The notes under the pieces: generated by a model | The model's input: only the letters and a program-made list of their open reading frames with translations | Database searches by the model: none | What the model was told of the DNA's origin: nothing | From: Cyprinodon diabolis | Taxonomy: Eukaryota > Chordata > Actinopteri > Cyprinodontiformes > Cyprinodontidae | Direction: 5' to 3' | DNA: 64,000 nucleotides | Assembly (NCBI GenBank): GCA_030533445.1 | Contig: CM060068.1 | Coordinates: 16,335,479 to 16,399,478, forward strand | Shown: one piece after another, positions 1-11,471 of the stretch | How the letters are laid out: each line of letters starts with the position of its first letter | How positions within the stretch are numbered: the first letter of the stretch is position 1 | Made by a program: the position numbers and the translations under genes

Positions 1-1486
1 GCATTTTAAAGGGGTGTGGCCACGCCTCGAAGTTGGCGTACTCGCCAACATTTTCAAAATGCAATTACTTTTTCATATGAAATTGAAATGACACCAAACT
101 TGGTAGTATTAATCCTCTCTGGGTTCCCAACAAAACTGTATATTACAATTTTGGCATGATTGAAGCCACGCCCCCTGAGAACCGGAAGTCACGTTTTTTT
201 CTTGGAATGGTCCCTCTCTGTCCTACTTGACCTCATCAACCTAAAACTTTGTCAGCAGACAGACAACATGTTGTCCTAACTTCGTTTAAGGCACAGAGAG
301 CTTTCGTCAAATGGTGTTGCTGTGGCGCCATGGCGAAGTGAGGCGTTTCGCCATGAAAATACGATTGGCTCTCATTTCCTGATTTATAATCAGATCTGCA
401 CCAAAATCACAAGAGATGATCCCAGTCCAACTCCAAACAGGAATCCAGAGCAATATTTTGTGGGCGGGGCTTAATTTCATTACAGCGCCCCCTAGAAATA
501 ACAACCTTAAAACCACCAGCCCCAAGCCGTTTTTAGTCCAGGAATGTTGAAACTTTGAACACATTTGCATCTCATCAGGCCCTAACTAAAAGCCTCTTGA
601 AGACATGGTCTAAACCCCACCGGAAGTCGGCCATTTTGAATTACATTTTACCCTGTTGTGAAATCACAGACCTCTTTTCAAAAAATTGTATAAAATCAGC
701 CTTTTATCCAAATGAGCTAAAACTTTCAAAATACGTTCTTTACAAAGCCTGCTATAAGCTGGTTACAACAGTAAAGCGCTTCTTTAAAGTCCGTCACTCT
801 GATTTTTCAAAAGTTTGCGTTCTCGCCTAATAGTTGGTCAAGTGGACAGATAATGCCAGGAAATAATTCAGCCCCTAGCCATGCTCGTTCCTAGGATAAT
901 AAAACTGGGCACACATCTGTATGAGCTCTCCACCTACAAAATGTTTCATTGGAGCCATGGTCTAAACCTCTCATGAAGTCGGCCATTTTGAATCAAACGG
1001 CACCCTTATGAAAATAGAATCACTATGTTAAAATATTTCTAAAAAATCAGTCGTTTTCCCAAAAGAGCTAGGACTTTTGGAATATATTCCTCTAATCGCT
1101 ACTTGTTTGATGGTAAACACAGCATAGCTCTTCTTAAAAGTCCGTCACTCTGATTTTTCAAAAGTTTGTGTTAACAGGAAATTGTTGTATCTCAAAAAGT
1201 TTTATAGCAATCCTAGCCAAATTTGGTACAGTTATTTATCCTTTGATTATAGAAAAGACTGCCAAGTTTGGCGTAAATCTATGCATGTTTGAGCATCTTA
1301 TGAGGTTTTCAACTGCCGCAGTATAAGGCATTCACGTTTAAAGATTTTTCTTTCTTTAAATTATTTAATAAATCATCTAAAAAAAATCTAGGACATGCAA
1401 GATGTGTTCCTTGACATTTGCGATTTTTTTCGGGATTTTATTGCAAACTATGGATTTTTAATGATTTTTTTTTTTGTTTTGAGTAG
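1..1486 (+). repeat. Partial array block (3' part), no 508-bp run
   Basis: The window opens inside a block. Its first bases match the sequence starting at 37386 in the last complete block, so this is the same block subtype. It carries spacer, then a parent segment (625-1486) with two related modules, and goes straight into the next cassette without any hybrid monomer. It is therefore a second example of a block with zero monomers, although only part of it is visible. Confidence 0.85.
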
Positions 1487-1801
1487 GGTGTAGTACCGCC
1501 TTGGATTTTGGCGGTGCTGTTACTCCATCTTTTGAATATATACTTTTGACACATTAACTGAGATGGCCACAGCATCTATCTGACAGATGAGATTCATCCC
1601 CAGATATTAACTTTTATCCCTAGTTTAACCCTTTCCTGACCAACGCTGTGGTTGTCTCCGGCTGGTCCAGAGGTGAAGCGTGAAGCTTTTTCCGCTGGCT
1701 GGGAAGGTGCAAGGGGGCGGCGGTCGCTTGGCTCCCGCGGTCGCAATAGGCCGAGCGGCGCTGAGCTGCGAGGGCCGTCAATACCGCTCGCGGTTTTAAT
1801 T

Positions 1802-1913
1802 AGGCCCGAGCAGCAAAGCGGCTGCGAAGGCCTATTGTATTTCGAAAGTTTCTTATTAGGCCCGAGCAGCGAAGGCTGCAAGAGCCTATTGTATTTCGAA
1901 AGTTTCTTATTAT
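1802..1913 (+). repeat. Two hairpin modules (56 bp each)
   Basis: Two copies starting at 1802 and 1858. Each begins AGGCCCGAGCAGC and folds with GCAGC pairing GCTGC across a short loop and an outer AGGC(C) pairing (G)GCCT, followed by TATTGTATTTCGAAAGTTTCTTATT. They sit inside the ATT tract that follows a cassette. Confidence 0.8.
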
Positions 1914-3835
1914 TATTATTATTACGATTCTTGTAGCACTTTGAACGCATTTTACGGGGACTTCGCATATTCAAAAACTCAGGAAAACGTGGCAGTAAAT
2001 TGTCCCCCGCGTGAAATAGCCGGTCTATAAAAGAATCAAAAATGGCCGCCCCCAAATTACGCCACAGCGCCCCCTAACGTGAGTTGGGGGAAACTGTAAG
2101 TCCCAGAGATCTGAATTTTGGCACACAGGTAGATCTCCTCAAATCATGAAAAAAAGTCTCTTGGAGGTATGCCCTAAAACCCACAGGAAGTCAGCCATTT
2201 TGGGTCAAAGTGCGATTTTTGGCCATTTTTCATTTTCGCTCATGTCGAACTTTAACGAACTCCTCCTAGGGATTATGAGCTATCGGCTTCAAACTCGGTC
2301 ATTATGCAGTTAAGGCATTGGAGATTAAAAGTTATCAAAGGTTTTCGTTTTTGAGCATGTTTAAGGGGTCCCCAGGGGCCCCAAAGTTAGGCTACTTTTG
2401 AAGAATTTCAAAGTTGAATAACTTTTACAAAAAAAATTCAAATCAAACCAAGTTTGGCAGTAAGGAGCCCCTTTGGGTGCTTGACCATACTGGATGGTCA
2501 AATGATGACATCATCTAAGCCCCGCCCCCTAAGGGAAGAAAGTTACTTTTTTCACTTGGGAGGGTCCCTTTCACTCATTTTAAACACCAGCACCTTGAAA
2601 CTTTGTCAGATGATAGAAAACATGTTGGTCTAACTTCGTTTAAAGCACAGAGAGTCTGAGTTAAATGGTGTTGCCGTGGCGCCATGGCGAAGTGAGGCGT
2701 TTCACCATGAAAATACGATTGGCTCTCATTTCCTCATTAATAATCAGATTTGCACCAAAATAACAAGAGATGATCCTAGTCCAACTCCCAACAGGAATCC
2801 AGAGCAATATTTTTTGGGCGGGGCTTAATTTCCCTACAGCGCCCCCTAGAAATAACAAATTTCAAACCATCAGCCCCAAGCCGTTTTTAGTCCAGGAATA
2901 TTGAAACTTTGAACACATTTGCATCTCATCAGGCCCCAACTAAAAGCCTCTTGAAGACATGGTCTAAACCCCACCGGAAGTCGGCCATTTTGAATTACAT
3001 TTTACCCTGTTGTGAAATCACAGACCTCTTTTCAAAAAATTGTATAAAATCAGCCTTTTATCCAAATGAGCTAAAACTTTCAAAATACGTTCTTTACAAA
3101 GCCTGCTATAAGCTGGTTACAATAGTAAAGCGCTTTTTTAAAGTCCGTCACTCTGATTTTTCAAGTTTGCGTTCTCGCCTAATAGTTGGTCAAGTGGACA
3201 GATAATGCCAGGAAATAATTCAGCCCCTAGCCATGCTCGTTCCTAGGATAATAAAACTGGGCACACATCTGTATGAGCTCTCCACCTACAAAAAGTTTCA
3301 TTGGAGCCATGATCTAAACCTCTCATGAAGTCGGCCATTTTTAATCAAACGGCACCCTTATGAAAATAGAATCACTATGTTAAAATATTTCTAAAAAATC
3401 AATCGTTTTCCTAAAAGAGCTAGGACTTTTGGAATATATTCCTCTAATCGCTACTTGTTTGATGGTAAACACAGCATAGCTCTTCTTAAAAGTCCGTCAC
3501 TCTGATTTTTCACAAGTTTGTGTTAACAGGAAATTGTTGTATCTCAAAAAGTTTTATAGCAATCGTAGCCAAATTTGGTACAGTTATTTATCCTTTGATT
3601 ATAGAAAAGACTGCCAAGTTTGGCGTGAATCTATGCATGTTTGAGCATCTTATGGGGTTTTCAACTGCCGCAGTATATGAAATTTAAGTTTAAAGATTTT
3701 TCTTTCTTTGAATTATTTAATAAATCATCTAAAAAAAATCTAGGATATGCAAGATGTGTTCCTTGACATTTGTGATTTTTTTCGGGATTTTATTGCAAAC
3801 TATGGATTTTTAATGATTTCTGTTGTTTTGAGTAG

Positions 3836-4854
3836 AGTCGGCCATTTTGAATTACATTTTACCCTGTTGTGAAATCACGGACCTCTTTTCAAAAAATTTT
3901 ATAAAATCAGCCTTTTATCCAAATGAGCTAATACTTTCAAAATACGTTCTTTACAAAGCCTGCTGTAAGCTGGTTACAATAGCAAAGCGCTTCTTTAAAG
4001 TCTGTCACTCTGATTTTTCAAAAGTTTGTGTTAACAGGAAATTGTTGTATCGCAAAAAATTTTATAGCAATCCTAGCCAAATTTGGAACAGTTATTTATC
4101 CTTTGATTATAGAAAAGACTGCCAAGTTTGGCGTAAATCTATGCATGTTTGAGCATCTTATGAGGTTTTCAACTGCCGCAGTATAAGGCATTCACGTTTA
4201 AAGATTTTTCTTTCTTTAAATTATTTAATAAATCATCTAAAAAAAATCTAGGACATGCGAGATCTGTTCCTTGACATTTGCGATTTTTTTCGGGATTTTA
4301 TTGCAAACTATGGATTTTTAATGATTATTTTTGTTTTGAGTAGAGTCGGCCATTTTGAATTACATTTCACCCTGTTGTGAAATCAGTGACCTCTTTTCAA
4401 AAAATTGTATAAAATCAGCCTTTTATCCAAATGAGCTAATACTTTCAAAATACGTTCTTTACAAAGCCTGCTGTAAGCTGGTTACAATAGCAAAGCGCTT
4501 CTTTAAAGTCTGTCACTCTGATTTTTCAAAAGTTTGTGTTAACAGGAAATTGTTGTATCGCAAAAATTTTTATAGCAATCCTAGCCAAATTTGGAACAGT
4601 TATTTATCCTTTGATTATAGAAAAGACTGCCAAGTTTGGCGTAAATCTATGCATGTTTGAGCATCTTATGAGGTTTTCAACTGCCGCAGTATAAGGCATT
4701 CACGTTTAAAGATTTTTCTTTCTTTAAATTATTTAATAAATCATCTAAAAAAAATCTAGGACATGCGAGATCTGTTCCTTGACATTTGCGATTTTTTTCG
4801 GGATTTTATTGCAAACTATGGATTTTTAATGATTTTTTTTTTTGTTTTGAGTAG
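3836..4854 (+). repeat. 508-bp monomer run, 2 copies
   Basis: Monomers start at AGTCGGCCATTTTGAATTAC and end at TTTTGAGTAG. Lengths are 508 and 511 bp; the 3 extra bases are in the T run before TTTTGAGTAG. Confidence 0.92.
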
Positions 4855-5169
4855 GGTGTAGTACCGCCTTGGATTTTGGCGGTGCTGTTACTCCATCTTT
4901 TGAATATATACTTTTGACACATTAACTGAGATGGCCACAGCATCTATCTGACAGATGAGATTCATCCCCAGATATTAACTTTTATCCCTAGTTTAACCCT
5001 TTCCTGACCAACGCTGTGGTTGTCTCCGGCTGGTCCAGAGGTGAAGCGTGAAGCTTTTTCCGCTGGCTGGGAAGGTGCAAGGGGGCGGCGGTCGCTTGGC
5101 TCCCGCGGTCGCAATAGGCCGAGCGGCGCTGAGCTGCGAGGGCCGTCAATACCGCTCGCGGTTTTAATT

Positions 5170-5281
5170 AGGCCCGAGCAGCAAAGCGGCTGCGAAGGCC
5201 TATTGTATTTCGAAAGTTTCTTATTAGGCCCGAGCAGCGAAGGCTGCAAGAGCCTATTGTATTTCGAAAGTTTCTTATTAT
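5170..5281 (+). repeat. Two hairpin modules (56 bp each)
   Basis: Copies at 5170 and 5226, the block 2 duplicates of the pair at 1802. Confidence 0.8.
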
Positions 5282-7203
5282 TATTATTATTACGATTCTT
5301 GTAGCACTTTGAACGCATTTTACGGGGACTTCGCATATTCAAAAACTCAGGAAAACGTGGCAGTAAATTGTCCCCCGCGTGAAATAGCCGGTCTATAAAA
5401 GAATCAAAAATGGCCGCCCCCAAATTACGCCACAGCGCCCCCTAACGTGAGTTGGGGGAAACTGTAAGTCCCAGAGATCTGAATTTTGGCACACAGGTAG
5501 ATCTCCTCAAATCATGAAAAAAAGTCTCTTGGAGGTATGCCCTAAAACCCACAGGAAGTCAGCCATTTTGGGTCAAAGTGCGATTTTTGGCCATTTTTCA
5601 TTTTCGCTCATGTCGAACTTTAACGAACTCCTCCTAGGGATTATGAGCTATCGGCTTCAAACTCGGTCATTATGCAGTTAAGGCATTGGAGATTAAAAGT
5701 TATCAAAGGTTTTCGTTTTTGAGCATGTTTAAGGGGTCCCCAGGGGCCCCAAAGTTAGGCTACTTTTGAAGAATTTCAAAGTTGAATAACTTTTACAAAA
5801 AAAATTCAAATCAAACCAAGTTTGGCAGTAAGGAGCCCCTTTGGGTGCTTGACCATACTGGATGGTCAAATGATGACATCATCTAAGCCCCGCCCCCTAA
5901 GGGAAGAAAGTTACTTTTTTCACTTGGGAGGGTCCCTTTCACTCATTTTAAACACCAGCACCTTGAAACTTTGTCAGATGATAGAAAACATGTTGGTCTA
6001 ACTTCGTTTAAAGCACAGAGAGTCTGAGTTAAATGGTGTTGCCGTGGCGCCATGGCGAAGTGAGGCGTTTCACCATGAAAATACGATTGGCTCTCATTTC
6101 CTCATTAATAATCAGATTTGCACCAAAATAACAAGAGATGATCCTAGTCCAACTCCCAACAGGAATCCAGAGCAATATTTTTTGGGCGGGGCTTAATTTC
6201 CCTACAGCGCCCCCTAGAAATAACAAATTTCAAACCATCAGCCCCAAGCCGTTTTTAGTCCAGGAATATTGAAACTTTGAACACATTTGCATCTCATCAG
6301 GCCCCAACTAAAAGCCTCTTGAAGACATGGTCTAAACCCCACCGGAAGTCGGCCATTTTGAATTACATTTTACCCTGTTGTGAAATCACAGACCTCTTTT
6401 CAAAAAATTGTATAAAATCAGCCTTTTATCCAAATGAGCTAAAACTTTCAAAATACGTTCTTTACAAAGCCTGCTATAAGCTGGTTACAATAGTAAAGCG
6501 CTTTTTTAAAGTCCGTCACTCTGATTTTTCAAGTTTGCGTTCTCGCCTAATAGTTGGTCAAGTGGACAGATAATGCCAGGAAATAATTCAGCCCCTAGCC
6601 ATGCTCGTTCCTAGGATAATAAAACTGGGCACACATCTGTATGAGCTCTCCACCTACAAAAAGTTTCATTGGAGCCATGATCTAAACCTCTCATGAAGTC
6701 GGCCATTTTTAATCAAACGGCACCCTTATGAAAATAGAATCACTATGTTAAAATATTTCTAAAAAATCAATCGTTTTCCTAAAAGAGCTAGGACTTTTGG
6801 AATATATTCCTCTAATCGCTACTTGTTTGATGGTAAACACAGCATAGCTCTTCTTAAAAGTCCGTCACTCTGATTTTTCACAAGTTTGTGTTAACAGGAA
6901 ATTGTTGTATCTCAAAAAGTTTTATAGCAATCGTAGCCAAATTTGGTACAGTTATTTATCCTTTGATTATAGAAAAGACTGCCAAGTTTGGCGTGAATCT
7001 ATGCATGTTTGAGCATCTTATGGGGTTTTCAACTGCCGCAGTATATGAAATTTAAGTTTAAAGATTTTTCTTTCTTTGAATTATTTAATAAATCATCTAA
7101 AAAAAATCTAGGATATGCAAGATGTGTTCCTTGACATTTGTGATTTTTTTCGGGATTTTATTGCAAACTATGGATTTTTAATGATTTCTGTTGTTTTGAG
7201 TAG

Positions 7204-9235
7204 AGTCGGCCATTTTGAATTACATTTTACCCTGTTGTGAAATCACGGACCTCTTTTCAAAAAATTTTATAAAATCAGCCTTTTATCCAAATGAGCTAAT
7301 ACTTTCAAAATACGTTCTTTACAAAGCCTGCTGTAAGCTGGTTACAATAGCAAAGCGCTTCTTTAAAGTCTGTCACTCTGATTTTTCAAAAGTTTGTGTT
7401 AACAGGAAATTGTTGTATCGCAAAAAATTTTATAGCAATCCTAGCCAAATTTGGAACAGTTATTTATCCTTTGATTATAGAAAAGACTGCCAAGTTTGGC
7501 GTAAATCTATGCATGTTTGAGCATCTTATGAGGTTTTCAACTGCCGCAGTATAAGGCATTCACGTTTAAAGATTTTTCTTTCTTTAAATTATTTAATAAA
7601 TCATCTAAAAAAAATCTAGGACATGCGAGATCTGTTCCTTGACATTTGCGATTTTTTTCGGGATTTTATTGCAAACTATGGATTTTTAATGATTATTTTT
7701 GTTTTGAGTAGAGTCGGCCATTTTGAATTACATTTCACCCTGTTGTGAAATCAGTGACCTCTTTTCAAAAAATTGTATAAAATCAGCCTTTTATCCAAAT
7801 GAGCTAATACTTTCAAAATACGTTCTTTACAAAGCCTGCTGTAAGCTGGTTACAATAGCAAAGCGCTTCTTTAAAGTCTGTCACTCTGATTTTTCAAAAG
7901 TTTGTGTTAACAGGAAATTGTTGTATCGCAAAAATTTTTATAGCAATCCTAGCCAAATTTGGAACAGTTATTTATCCTTTGATTATAGAAAAGACTGCCA
8001 AGTTTGGCGTAAATCTATGCATGTTTGAGCATCTTATGAGGTTTTCAACTGCCGCAGTATAAGGCATTCACGTTTAAAGATTTTTCTTTCTTTAAATTAT
8101 TTAATAAATCATCTAAAAAAAATCTAGGACATGCGAGATCTGTTCCTTGACATTTGCGATTTTTTTCGGGATTTTATTGCAAACTATGGATTTTTAATGA
8201 TTTTTTTTGTTTTGAGTAGAGTCGGCCATTTTGAATTACATTTCACCCTGTTGTGAAATCAGTGACCTCTTTTCAAAAAATTGTATAAAATCAGCCTTTT
8301 ATCCAAATGAGCTAATACTTTCAAAATACGTTCTTTACAAAGCCTGCTGTAAGCTGGTTACAATAGCAAAGCGCTTCTTTAAAGTCTGTCACTCTGATTT
8401 TTCAAAAGTTTGTGTTAACAGGAAATTGTTGTATCGCAAAAATTTTTATAGCAATCCTAGCCAAATTTGGAACATTTATTTATCCTTTGATTATAGAAAA
8501 GACTGCCAAGTGTGGCCTAAATCTATGCATGTTTGAGCATCTTATGAGGTTTTCAACTGCCGCAGTATAAGGCATTCACGTTTAAAGATTTTTCTTTCTT
8601 TAAATTATTGAATAAATCATCTAAAAAAAATCTAGGACATGCGAGATGTGTTCCTTGACATTTGCGATTTTTTTCGGGATTTTATTGCAAACTATGGATT
8701 TTTAATGATTTTTTTTGTTTTGAGTAGAGTCGGCCATTTTGAATTACATTTCACCCTGTTGTGAAATCACTGACCTCTTTTCAAAAAATTTTATAAAATC
8801 AGCCTTTTATCCAAATGAGCTAATACTTTCAAAATACGTTCTTTACAAAGCCTGCTGTAAGCTGGTTACAATAGCAAAGCGCTTCTTCAAAGTCTGTCAC
8901 TCTGATTTTTCAAAAGTTTGTGTTAACAGGAAATTGTTGTATCGCAAAAAGTTTTATAGCAATCCTAGCCAAATTTGGAACAGTTATTTATCCTTTGATT
9001 ATAGAAAAGACTGCCAAGTTTGGCGTAAATCTATGCATGTTTGAGCATCTTATGAGGTTTTCAACTGCCGCAGTATAAGGCATTCACGTTTAAAGATTTT
9101 TCTTTCTTTAAATTATTTAATAAATCATCTAAAAAAAATCTAGGACATGCGAGATGTGTTCCTTGACATTTGCGATTTTTTTCGTGATTTTATTGCAAAC
9201 TATGGATTTTTAATGATTTTTTTTGTTTTGAGTAG
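7204..9235 (+). repeat. 508-bp monomer run, 4 copies
   Basis: 2032 bp, exactly four times 508. The first two copies duplicate the pair at 3836; the last two carry different variants. Confidence 0.93.
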
Positions 9236-10612
9236 GGTGTATTACCGCTAACCGTGGATTTTGGCGGTGCTGTTTCTCCATCTTTTGAACATATACTTTT
9301 GACCCACCACCTGAGATGGCCGCAGCATCTATCTCACAGATGAGATTCATCCCAGATATTATATTTTATCCCTAGTTTAACCCTTCCTGACCAAAGCATT
9401 GGTTGTCTCAGCAGGCCCAGAGGTAAAGCGTGGAACCCATTTTGCTGGGTTGGGAGGAGCAAGAAGGAGGCGGTCGCTTGGTTCCCGCGGTCGCAGCATA
9501 CCAGGCGGTGCGAGCTGCGAGGGCCGCCCAATGCCACTTGTGGCTTTAATTATTATTATTTTTCTTTTCTCACTTCGAACGCATTTTACGGGGACTTCGC
9601 ATATTCAAAAACTCAGGAAAACGTGGCAGTAAATTGTCCCCCGCGTGAAATAGCCGTTCTATAATGGAATCCAAAATGGCCGACCCCAAATTACGCCACA
9701 GCGCCACCTAACGTGAGTTGGGGGAAACTGTAAGTCCCAGAGATTTGAATTTTGGCACATAGGTAGATCTCATCAAATCATGAAAAAAAGTCTCTTGGAG
9801 GTATGCCCTAAAACCCACAGGAAGTCAGCCATTTTGGGTCAAAGTGCGATTTTTGGCCATTTTTCATTTTCGCTCATGTCGAACTTTAACGAACTCCTCC
9901 TAGGGATAATGAGCTATCGGCTTCAAACTCGGTCATTATGCAGTTAAGGCATTGGAGATTAAAAGTTATCAAAGGTTTTCGTTTTTGAGCATGTTTAAGG
10001 GGTCCCCAGGGGCCCCAAAGTTAGGCTACTTTTGAAGAATTTCAAAGTTGAATAACTTTTACAAAAAAAATTCAAATCAAACCAAGTTTGGCAGTAAGGA
10101 GCCCCTTTGGGTGCTTGACCATACTGGATGGTCAAATGATGACATCATCTAAGCCCCGCCCCCTAAGGGAAGAAAGTTACTTTTTTCACTTGGGAGGGTC
10201 CCTTTCACTCATTCAAAACACCAGCACCTTGAAACTTTGTCAGATGATAGAAAACATGTTGGTCTAACTTCGTTTAAAGCACAGAGAGTCTGAGTTAAAT
10301 GGTGTTGCCATGGTGCCATGGCGAAGTGAGGCGTTTCGCCATGAAAATACGATTGGCTCTCATTTCCTCATTATTAATCAGATCTGCACCAAAATCACAA
10401 GAGATGATCCTAGTCCAACTCCAAACAGGAATCCAGAGCAATATTTTGTGGGCGGGGCTTAATTACACTACAGCGCCCCCTAGAAATAACAAACTTCAAA
10501 CCACCAGCCCCAAGCTGTTTTTAGTCCTAGAATATTGAAACTTTGAACACATTTGCATCTCATCAGGCCCTAACTAAAAGCCTCTTGAAGCCATGGTCTA
10601 AACCCCACCGGA

Positions 10613-11471
10613 AGTCGGCCATTTTGAATTACAATTTACTCTCTTGTGAAAGCACTGACCTTTTTTCAAAAAATTGTATAAAATCAGCCTTTTATCCAAA
10701 TGAGCTAAAACTTTCAAAATACGTTCTTTACAAAGCCTGCTGTAAGCTGGTTACAATAGCAAAGCGCTTCTTTAAAGTCCGTCACTCTGATTTTTCAAAA
10801 GTTTGCGTTCTCGCCTAATAGTTGGTCAAGTGGACAGATAATGCCAGGAAATAATTCAGCCCCTAGCCATGCTCGTTCCTAGGATAATGAAACTTGGCAC
10901 ACATCTGTATGAGCTCTCCGCCTACAAAAAGTTTCATTGGAGCCATGGTCTAAACCTCTCATGAAGTCAGCCATTTTGAATCAAACGGCACCCTTATGAA
11001 AATAGAATCACTATGTTAAAATATTTCTAAAAAATCAGTCGTTTTCCCAAAAGAGCTAAGACTTTTGAAATATATTCCTCTAATCACTACTTGTTTGATG
11101 GTAAAAACAGCATAGCTCTTCTTAAAAGTCTGTCACTCTGATTTTTCAAAAGTTTGTGTTAACAGGAAATTGTTGTATATCAAAAAGTTTTATAGCAATC
11201 CTAGCCAAATTTGGAACAGTTATTTATCCTCTGATTATAGAAAAGACTGCCAAGTTTGGCGTGAATCTATGCATGTTTGAGCATCTTATGGGGTTTTCAA
11301 CTGCCGCAGTATATGGCATTCAAGTTTAAAGATTTTTCTTTCTTTAAATTATTTAATAAATCATCTAAAAAAAATCTAGGACATGCAAGATGTGTTCCTT
11401 GACATTTGTGATTTTTTTCGGGATTTTATTGCAAACTATGGATTTTTAATGATTTTTTTTGTTTTGAGTAG
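10613..11471 (+). repeat. Parent segment (859 bp) of the 508-bp monomer
   Basis: Two related modules both start AGTCGGCCATTTTGAAT-like and both contain AAAGTC(C/T)GTCACTCTG with the following TTTTTCAAAAGTTTG; these words lie at 10774 and 11125, 351 bp apart. The left part of a 508-bp monomer matches the first module and the right part matches the second. Removing one 351-bp period from 859 leaves exactly 508. Equivalent parents lie at 625-1486, 2979-3835, about 6347-7203, about 15896-16754, about 30050-30908 and about 38012-38873. Confidence 0.85.

Larger units (their letters stand above)
1487..4854 (+). repeat. Array block 1, 3368 bp, type I cassette, 2 monomers
   Basis: Begins with a type I cassette (GTAGTACCGCC, then a CCGCGG-centred GC-rich stretch), followed by two hairpin modules in an ATT tract, spacer, a parent segment of 857 bp at 2979-3835, and two 508-type monomers. 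The next block repeats this sequence at an offset of 3368 bp with no difference seen in the parts compared by eye, so the duplication is very recent. Confidence 0.9.
4855..9235 (+). repeat. Array block 2, 4381 bp, type I cassette, 4 monomers
   Basis: A copy of block 1 up to about 8198, then two extra monomers. The extra pair differ from the duplicated pair at a few diagnostic bases (for example GTGTGGCCTAAA at about 8511 and a CGTGATTTT at 9183), and these same variants recur in the run ending at 28593. The tail of this run therefore shares ancestry with a block 19 kb away. Confidence 0.9.

Noticed and set aside
1594..2055. 153-codon minus-strand frame across the cassette and hairpins, repeated at 4962-5423
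   Set aside because: It begins at TTG, runs through low-complexity ATT translation (poly-Asn), and is identical only because the block was duplicated.
3847..4152. A 101-codon reading frame kept in almost all 508-bp monomers
   Set aside because: It opens at TTG, with no ATG until the last few codons. Its repetition follows from recent DNA copying, and no known domain, splice site or promoter supports it. A codon-based selection test over the 33 copies would be needed to revive it.
3836..4343. Centromeric CENP-B box in the monomer
   Set aside because: TTTTTTTCGGGATT has the CGGG end, but the required upstream TTCG and central A are not at the right spacing.
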